28,417 bases of DNA from assembly GCA_031423615.1 (NCBI GenBank), contig JANPFV010000046.1, forward strand, positions 1 through 28,417, read 5' to 3'. The notes under the pieces are model-generated. The model saw only the letters and a list, made by a program, of their open reading frames with translations. It was not told the DNA's origin and did no database searches. This document shows, one piece after another, positions 24,432 to 28,417 of this stretch (its first letter is position 1; each line of letters starts with the position of its first letter). The DNA comes from JADLGJ01 sp031423615 (GTDB lineage: Bacteria > Omnitrophota > Gorgyraeia > Zapsychrales > JANLHA01). The translations under genes and the position numbers were made by a program.

Positions 24432-25319
24432 TTATCCGCGGGGATGAAATTGTTTATGCACGCTTTTGAGCCGGTCGCGGTCAACGTGGGTATAAATTTG
24501 GGTCGTTGAGATATCGGCATGACCGAGCATTTCTTGCACAGAACGCAAATCTGCGCCATGTTGCAAAAGGTGGGTGGCAAAAGTGTGACGCAGCGTATGC
24601 GGTTTAATAGTTTTTTGAATATGAGCTTTCTTTGCATATTTTTTGATCATCTGCCAAATCGCCTGGCGGGTGATCTTGCGTCCCAAGCGGCTTAAAAAAA
24701 GGTCGGGCGACTGGCGCCCCTTTAAAAACTTAGGCCGAACGCTGTCGCAATATTTCTTAATCGCATCCCGCGAGCGTTGACCGATGGGAATCACCCGCTC
24801 TTTTTTTCCCTTGCCTAAACAGCGCACATAACCCACTTCAAAATTGACATTTTCCATTTTTAACCCGACGAGTTCAGACACGCGCATGCCGCTGGCATAA
24901 AACAATTCCATAATCGCATGGTCACGGATATTCTGCGGTGTTTTCCCCAGAGCTGCATTGATCATAGCTTCTATTTCCCCCTGCGACAAAACTTCGGGAA
25001 TGCGCTTCCATATCTTGGGCGTATCAACAAGATTTGTCGGATCAACAGGAGCCAAATGTTCTCGCACCAAAAACCGATGGAACATTTTGATGGCGGCCAG
25101 ACTGCGACAAATCGAACTGATGGCCAAGCCAGCCTGCTTTTCCTGATAAATAAATTCCGTGACATGTTCGCGCTGGACCTGCGGGATGGACTTTATTCCC
25201 TTATCCAGCAAATTGCCCGTATATTTATCCAAGTCCCGACGATAAGCCAGAAGCGTATTGTCAGCCAAACCGCGCTCGACCGACAAATAGTTTATAAAAT
25301 CTTTGATCAGGTCTTTCAT
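24432..25319 (-). CDS. xerD: XerC/XerD-type tyrosine recombinase
   Basis: Site-specific recombinase of the chromosome-dimer-resolving type. It has 295 aa, the normal Xer length. The SAM-like N-terminal core-binding domain spans about 1-90; catalytic residues are R146 (SGMRVSEL), K170, H241 and R244 (PHTLRHTFATHLL), H267 (LGHADI) and the tyrosine nucleophile Y276 (TTQIYTHV). The set is complete, so it should be active. It overlaps the lipoprotein gene by four bases and sits inside a housekeeping operon, which argues for a chromosomal Xer and against a phage integrase. XerD is preferred over XerC on general resemblance only. Confidence 0.88.
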   Translation of the reverse strand: MKDLIKDFINYLSVERGLADNTLLAYRRDLDKYTGNLLDKGIKSIPQVQREHVTEFIYQEKQAGLAISSICRSLAAIKMFHRFLVREHLAPVDPTNLVDTPKIWKRIPEVLSQGEIEAMINAALGKTPQNIRDHAIMELFYASGMRVSELVGLKMENVNFEVGYVRCLGKGKKERVIPIGQRSRDAIKKYCDSVRPKFLKGRQSPDLFLSRLGRKITRQAIWQMIKKYAKKAHIQKTIKPHTLRHTFATHLLQHGADLRSVQEMLGHADISTTQIYTHVDRDRLKSVHKQFHPRG

Positions 25320-25825
25320 GAACTTTTAAGCTCGTCCTTAATTTTATCCGGCGCAAAAAACTTTTTGACCTTCCGGCCTAGATTGTGAATTCGGGACGTG
25401 AGAGCGATCTTGTTCCGGAAGGGAGCAGACTTTTCGAATTCACGGCTAAGATTGTCAACTTCCGTCACATAGATTTCAATCTTTTCTCTGGAAACATCTT
25501 TTAAGAGTTGTTGCATGGCCACAAGATGCTCCCTCATTTGCGCCAGCGTATGACTCACCCTCTTTTCACTGGCATTGTCCGCGACGATATCTTCTAAATC
25601 TCTGAGCCAGACTTTCCATAAAGAATAATGCTGGCTATAAACTTGCCCCACACTCTTGACGTTGGCGGGATAATCCACGGGGTCTAAAATCGCCGCGGTC
25701 TGATTTTCGGAAGTATCGTCCTTCTTCTTGCGGATAAATTTCTTTCGCAAGGGTTCGCAACCGCTGGTCATCGTCACCGCACCAACAAGAAGAAAAACCA
25801 TTCCCCGCTGAAGAATTCTATTCAT
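25316..25825 (-). CDS. Putative lipoprotein, unknown function
   Basis: A 169-aa protein I do not recognise. A hydrophobic N-terminus (about 8-20) ends in MTSGC, a lipobox-like site with C23 as the candidate lipidated cysteine; the -3 position is Thr instead of Leu, so lipidation is likely but not certain. A basic stretch follows (RKKFIRKKKDD), then a mostly helical, charged region (about 60-150) that could form coiled coil. The ATG uses AAGGAG located inside the end of ligA and overlaps that gene by eight bases; its stop overlaps the recombinase start by four. Such tight overlaps suggest it is a real, co-translated gene. Confidence 0.78.
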   Translation of the reverse strand: MNRILQRGMVFLLVGAVTMTSGCEPLRKKFIRKKKDDTSENQTAAILDPVDYPANVKSVGQVYSQHYSLWKVWLRDLEDIVADNASEKRVSHTLAQMREHLVAMQQLLKDVSREKIEIYVTEVDNLSREFEKSAPFRNKIALTSRIHNLGRKVKKFFAPDKIKDELKSS

Positions 25826-27830
25826 CGATCAACTCCTTAAATTTTTTTAGATCCAGGATTTTTACACCCAAAGTGACCGCTTGATTGTATTTGGTTCCCG
25901 GGTTCTCACCTACGACGATAAAATCTGTTCTTTTGCTGACCGAATCCACAACATCTGCGCCCAAAGCCTTGGCCATTTCTTCAGCTTGGGAACGCGTTAA
26001 GCCGAAAAGTTCCCCCGTAAAAACAATTTTTTTGCCGCTTAACTTTCCCGAACGGCTGACCACGGTTTCCTTCATATTCACACCGCATTTTTGCAGTCGG
26101 TTAAAAAGTTTTATGGTCGCGGGCCGATGAAGAAACTTATAAACGGATTCAGCCATGACTTCTCCGACTTCCGGGATTCCATCGATATCTTCTTGGCTCG
26201 CCTTCAATAAATGCTCAGCCTCCCCAAAGCGCTGGGCCATAACATACGCGGCTTTCTCACCGATATTATTGATACCTAAAGCATACAACAATCGCGACAA
26301 AGGTTTGGTTTTACTTTTAATAATCGCAGCCAAAAGATTTTCAGCTTTTTTATCCTTGAATAACTCAAGGTCCATCAGCTGTTCTTTTTTGAGCGCATAA
26401 ATGTCGGCAAAATCCTTGATCCAGCCTTTGTCTAAAATTTGCCGGACAACAGATTCCCCGAGGCCTTCAATGTCCATGGCCCGACGAGAAGCAAAATGCA
26501 AAAGGCCACGTTCCAGCTGTTGGGGGCATAAGGCATTCAGGCAACGATAAGCGACATCGTCGGAATTCAGTTTCGTGATTTCTCCACCGCATGCGGGACA
26601 GGATTTGGGCACGACAAAATTTCTTTTTCGGTCGCTAGCCGGTTCAACAACTTTTACAATCTTAGGGATCACGTCCCCCGCGCGTTCGATTAAAATTCGA
26701 TCACCCACTCCCACGCCCAAACGCTTAATCTCATCAAAATTGTGCAGGGTGGCATTAGAGATTGTCACCCCGCCGCAGGCGACCGGCTCCAATTTCGCAA
26801 CCGGTGTGAGAACACCCGTGCGTCCCACATTCACGTCAATCGCTAAAACCGTAGTCGTAGCCTGCTGAGCGGGAAATTTGTAAGCCACGGCCCAGCGCGG
26901 GCTTTTTAACGTCGTGCCTAATCTTTCCTGTTGCTTAAGATCATTGACCTTGATGACGATCCCATCAACTTCATAAGGCAATATCGGCCGCTGGTTTTGC
27001 CAATGCAAACAAAAGGCCACCACTTCACCTTGATTTTTGCATAAAACACTTTCCGGATTAATATGAAAACCGTATTCTTTAACGGCCGTTAAGAATTCCC
27101 ACTGGGTCTTAAAAGGTTTGCCTCCCTCAATCAGGCCAAACGAATGCACAAAACATTGCAAATGACGCTTAGCGGTTTCCCGGGAATCGAGCAATTTCAA
27201 AGAACCGCTCGTCGAATTGCGAGGGTTGACAAAAACTTCCTCACCTTGCTCTTGCCGTCGCTGGTTCATCGCGAGAAAATCCTGACGGTTCATATAAACC
27301 TCACCGCGAACTTCAAGAAATTTGGGCAAAACCGGATTTTTTTCTTTCCGTAGTTTTAAGGGAATGGAACGGATGGTCTTCAGATTAGGCGTGATATCCT
27401 CGCCGGTCACACCGTCACCGCGGGTCGCTCCCAAAACGAAAATACCATTTTCATAACGCAAAGAAGCGCTCACACCGTCGATCTTTAATTCCGCGACGAA
27501 CTCGATTTTTTCATTTGCAAGACCTTTGATGACCCGCTCAAACCAATCTTCAAGATCTTTGACAGAATAAGTATTATCCAACGAAAGCATCTTGGTGCGG
27601 TGGGCCATTGTTTGACCTGTCACAGCACCGGGCGTACCGACTCTTTGCGTCGGAGAATGCGGGTCTTTCCATTCAGGAAACTGCTCTTCAAGAGAAATAA
27701 GTTTTTTCAATAGCGCATCATATTCACTGTCACTAATCGTCGGACGGGAAAGATTATAATAACGTTCATTGTGTCCATTGATTTCGGCGGTGAGTTTGGC
27801 GATTTCTCGAGCGGCTTGTTGTCTGTCCAT
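25818..27830 (-). CDS. ligA: NAD-dependent DNA ligase LigA
   Basis: Seals nicks in DNA replication and repair using NAD+. It has 670 aa, typical. Domains in order: Ia NAD-binding region with YYNLSRPTISDSEYD (24-38), adenylation domain with catalytic K116 in AELKIDG, RGEVYMNRQDF and NPRNSTSGSLK, OB fold (about 320-400), a Cys4 zinc finger (C411, C414, C430, C435), helix-hairpin-helix repeats (about 450-580) and a C-terminal BRCT domain (about 592-668, KIVFTGEL..RSQAEEMAKALGADV). It starts two bases after acyP. Confidence 0.97.
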   Translation of the reverse strand: MDRQQAAREIAKLTAEINGHNERYYNLSRPTISDSEYDALLKKLISLEEQFPEWKDPHSPTQRVGTPGAVTGQTMAHRTKMLSLDNTYSVKDLEDWFERVIKGLANEKIEFVAELKIDGVSASLRYENGIFVLGATRGDGVTGEDITPNLKTIRSIPLKLRKEKNPVLPKFLEVRGEVYMNRQDFLAMNQRRQEQGEEVFVNPRNSTSGSLKLLDSRETAKRHLQCFVHSFGLIEGGKPFKTQWEFLTAVKEYGFHINPESVLCKNQGEVVAFCLHWQNQRPILPYEVDGIVIKVNDLKQQERLGTTLKSPRWAVAYKFPAQQATTTVLAIDVNVGRTGVLTPVAKLEPVACGGVTISNATLHNFDEIKRLGVGVGDRILIERAGDVIPKIVKVVEPASDRKRNFVVPKSCPACGGEITKLNSDDVAYRCLNALCPQQLERGLLHFASRRAMDIEGLGESVVRQILDKGWIKDFADIYALKKEQLMDLELFKDKKAENLLAAIIKSKTKPLSRLLYALGINNIGEKAAYVMAQRFGEAEHLLKASQEDIDGIPEVGEVMAESVYKFLHRPATIKLFNRLQKCGVNMKETVVSRSGKLSGKKIVFTGELFGLTRSQAEEMAKALGADVVDSVSKRTDFIVVGENPGTKYNQAVTLGVKILDLKKFKELIDE

Positions 27831-27832
27831 AT

Positions 27833-28102
27833 TTAAACCACAGCAAAATTCTTAAACTTTTCTAATACGGGCTGATAGACCATTTCTTTATTCTGGATGG
27901 AACCGGAAAAATGCGTGTCTAACTGTTTGGTAAATTCTTCCACCTGTCCTTTGGGGCCGGCAACAACCATTTCGACGCGGCCGTCGGATAGATTCTTGAC
28001 CCACCCCAATAAACCAAGATTCGTCGCGAAGCGTTGGGTCGTATATCGAAAACCTACGCCTTGAACGATTCCACTATAAAAAATATGAACTTGGACATTC
28101 AT
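27833..28102 (-). CDS. acyP: Acylphosphatase
   Basis: Small cytoplasmic enzyme hydrolysing acyl phosphates. The ATG at 28102 follows GGAG and gives 89 aa starting MNVQVHIFYSGIVQGVGFRY; the frame runs open up to 28204, but that part overlaps the tRNA gene and is not coding. The family signature GIVQGVGFRYTTQ with the catalytic arginine is at about 11-23, and the catalytic Asn lies in GWVKNLSDGRVE. It is the first protein gene of the operon that continues into ligA. Confidence 0.93.
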   Translation of the reverse strand: MNVQVHIFYSGIVQGVGFRYTTQRFATNLGLLGWVKNLSDGRVEMVVAGPKGQVEEFTKQLDTHFSGSIQNKEMVYQPVLEKFKNFAVV

Positions 28103-28168
28103 TGAACTCCATTCAATAAAGAAAGTTCCTAAAAACTGGAAGGATATCTGGAAGGCATCACATAAAAC

Positions 28169-28245
28169 TGGTCGGGAAGGTGGGATTTGAACCCACGACC
28201 TCAACGTCCCGAACGTTGCGCGCTAGCCACCTGCGCTACTTCCCG
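28169..28245 (-). tRNA. tRNA-Pro (anticodon CGG)
   Basis: Read on the minus strand, the sequence folds as a full cloverleaf of 77 bases: acceptor CGGGAAG with CTTCCCG, D stem GCGC/GCGC, anticodon stem CAACG/CGTTG with loop TTCGGGA (anticodon CGG, codon CCG), T stem GTGGG/CCCAC with TTCAAAT loop, then A73 and an encoded CCA. C1-G72 and the TTCGGGA loop are usual for bacterial tRNA-Pro. It precedes acyP by 66 bases. The 172 bases upstream to the window end show no gene; a TATTAT at 28270-28275 may be its -10 box, without a good -35. Confidence 0.97.
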
Positions 28246-28417
28246 TTGAAACATTCAAAACATACATTCATAATATCCCGCGCTAGCGAGATTCTCATTA
28301 AAATTAACTACAAAATAGTCTTTCAGATAAATCCCACAATGCAAGAAATGAAAGTCTTTTATACCAGATTTCCACTAACCTGTCGAGCATGATTTACGAT
28401 CCCGAATTCCCCCGAAC

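Noticed and set aside
24432..25319. Integrase of a genomic island beside tRNA-Pro
   Set aside because: The recombinase is of Xer length and lies 3 kb from the tRNA inside an overlapping housekeeping operon; no duplicated tRNA 3' end was seen.
28103..28204. N-terminal extension of acylphosphatase
   Set aside because: It would overlap the tRNA-Pro gene and has no family match; the ATG at 28102 has a Shine-Dalgarno and gives the standard start.
28219..28287. Nine-base repeat CGCGCTAGC inside the tRNA and again 60 bases upstream of it
   Set aside because: Too short and isolated to indicate an attachment site or a second tRNA; no cloverleaf can be formed from the upstream copy.
28270..28298. Promoter for tRNA-Pro
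   Set aside because: A TATTAT is present at a plausible distance, but the -35 region matches poorly, so it is only mentioned with the tRNA.

Overview
The window reads as a chromosomal segment of an uncultured Gram-negative-type bacterium. My best guess is Omnitrophota (former OP3) or a close PVC-group relative. That rests on remembered family resemblance, not on a search: a secreted protein carries a 'TTYYPAPFGAY' motif right after its signal peptide, its neighbour carries 'YCDG..W' modules, and the division cluster has the observed layout. MurE carries the DNPR signature of meso-diaminopimelate-type peptidoglycan.

Layout. (a) 1-358, minus strand: the N-terminal part of a multi-spanning membrane protein cut by the window edge. 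(b) 461-3262, plus strand: two secreted-protein genes. The first is a phage-tail-fibre-like protein ending in an S74 intramolecular chaperone domain. The second combines cysteine-paired YCDG modules with an FGE-sulfatase/lectin-fold domain. (c) 3263-3484: a gene-free stretch holding a large nested inverted repeat, followed by a small two-helix membrane protein (3485-3829, plus). (d) 19975 down to 3835, minus strand: one very compact dcw (division and cell wall) operon in the order mraZ-rsmH-ftsL-ftsI-murE-murF-mraY-murD-ftsW-murG-(secreted zinc peptidase)-murC-ddl-ftsQ-ftsA. It is driven by a textbook sigma-70 promoter with a MraZ-type operator of three 10-bp-spaced GTGG repeats. (e) 28245 down to 20176, minus strand: tRNA-Pro(CGG), then acyP-ligA-lipoprotein-xerD-type recombinase-tRNA nucleotidyltransferase/poly(A) polymerase-rbfA-nrnA-truB-ribF, a second tightly packed housekeeping operon ending at a weak terminator-like hairpin before mraZ.

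How the genes work together. The dcw operon covers most of lipid II synthesis (MurC, D, E, F, Ddl, MraY, MurG) and the septal synthase and its regulators (FtsW, FtsI, FtsL, FtsQ, FtsA). Two usual members are missing: murB (expected between murC and ddl) and ftsZ (expected after ftsA). A predicted exported metallopeptidase gene has entered the operon between murG and murC. The upstream operon combines ribosome and tRNA maturation (rbfA, truB, CCA/poly(A) enzyme), nucleotide and flavin metabolism (nrnA, ribF) and DNA maintenance (ligA, Xer).

The most unusual points are the absent ftsZ and murB, the embedded peptidase, the apparently out-of-frame start of the fibre gene in a poly-T signal-peptide region, the self-cleaving-fibre architecture encoded outside any visible prophage, and the nested inverted repeat at 3302-3438. 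No CRISPR array, insertion sequence or prophage was seen, and no stretch longer than 300 bases lacks a gene.
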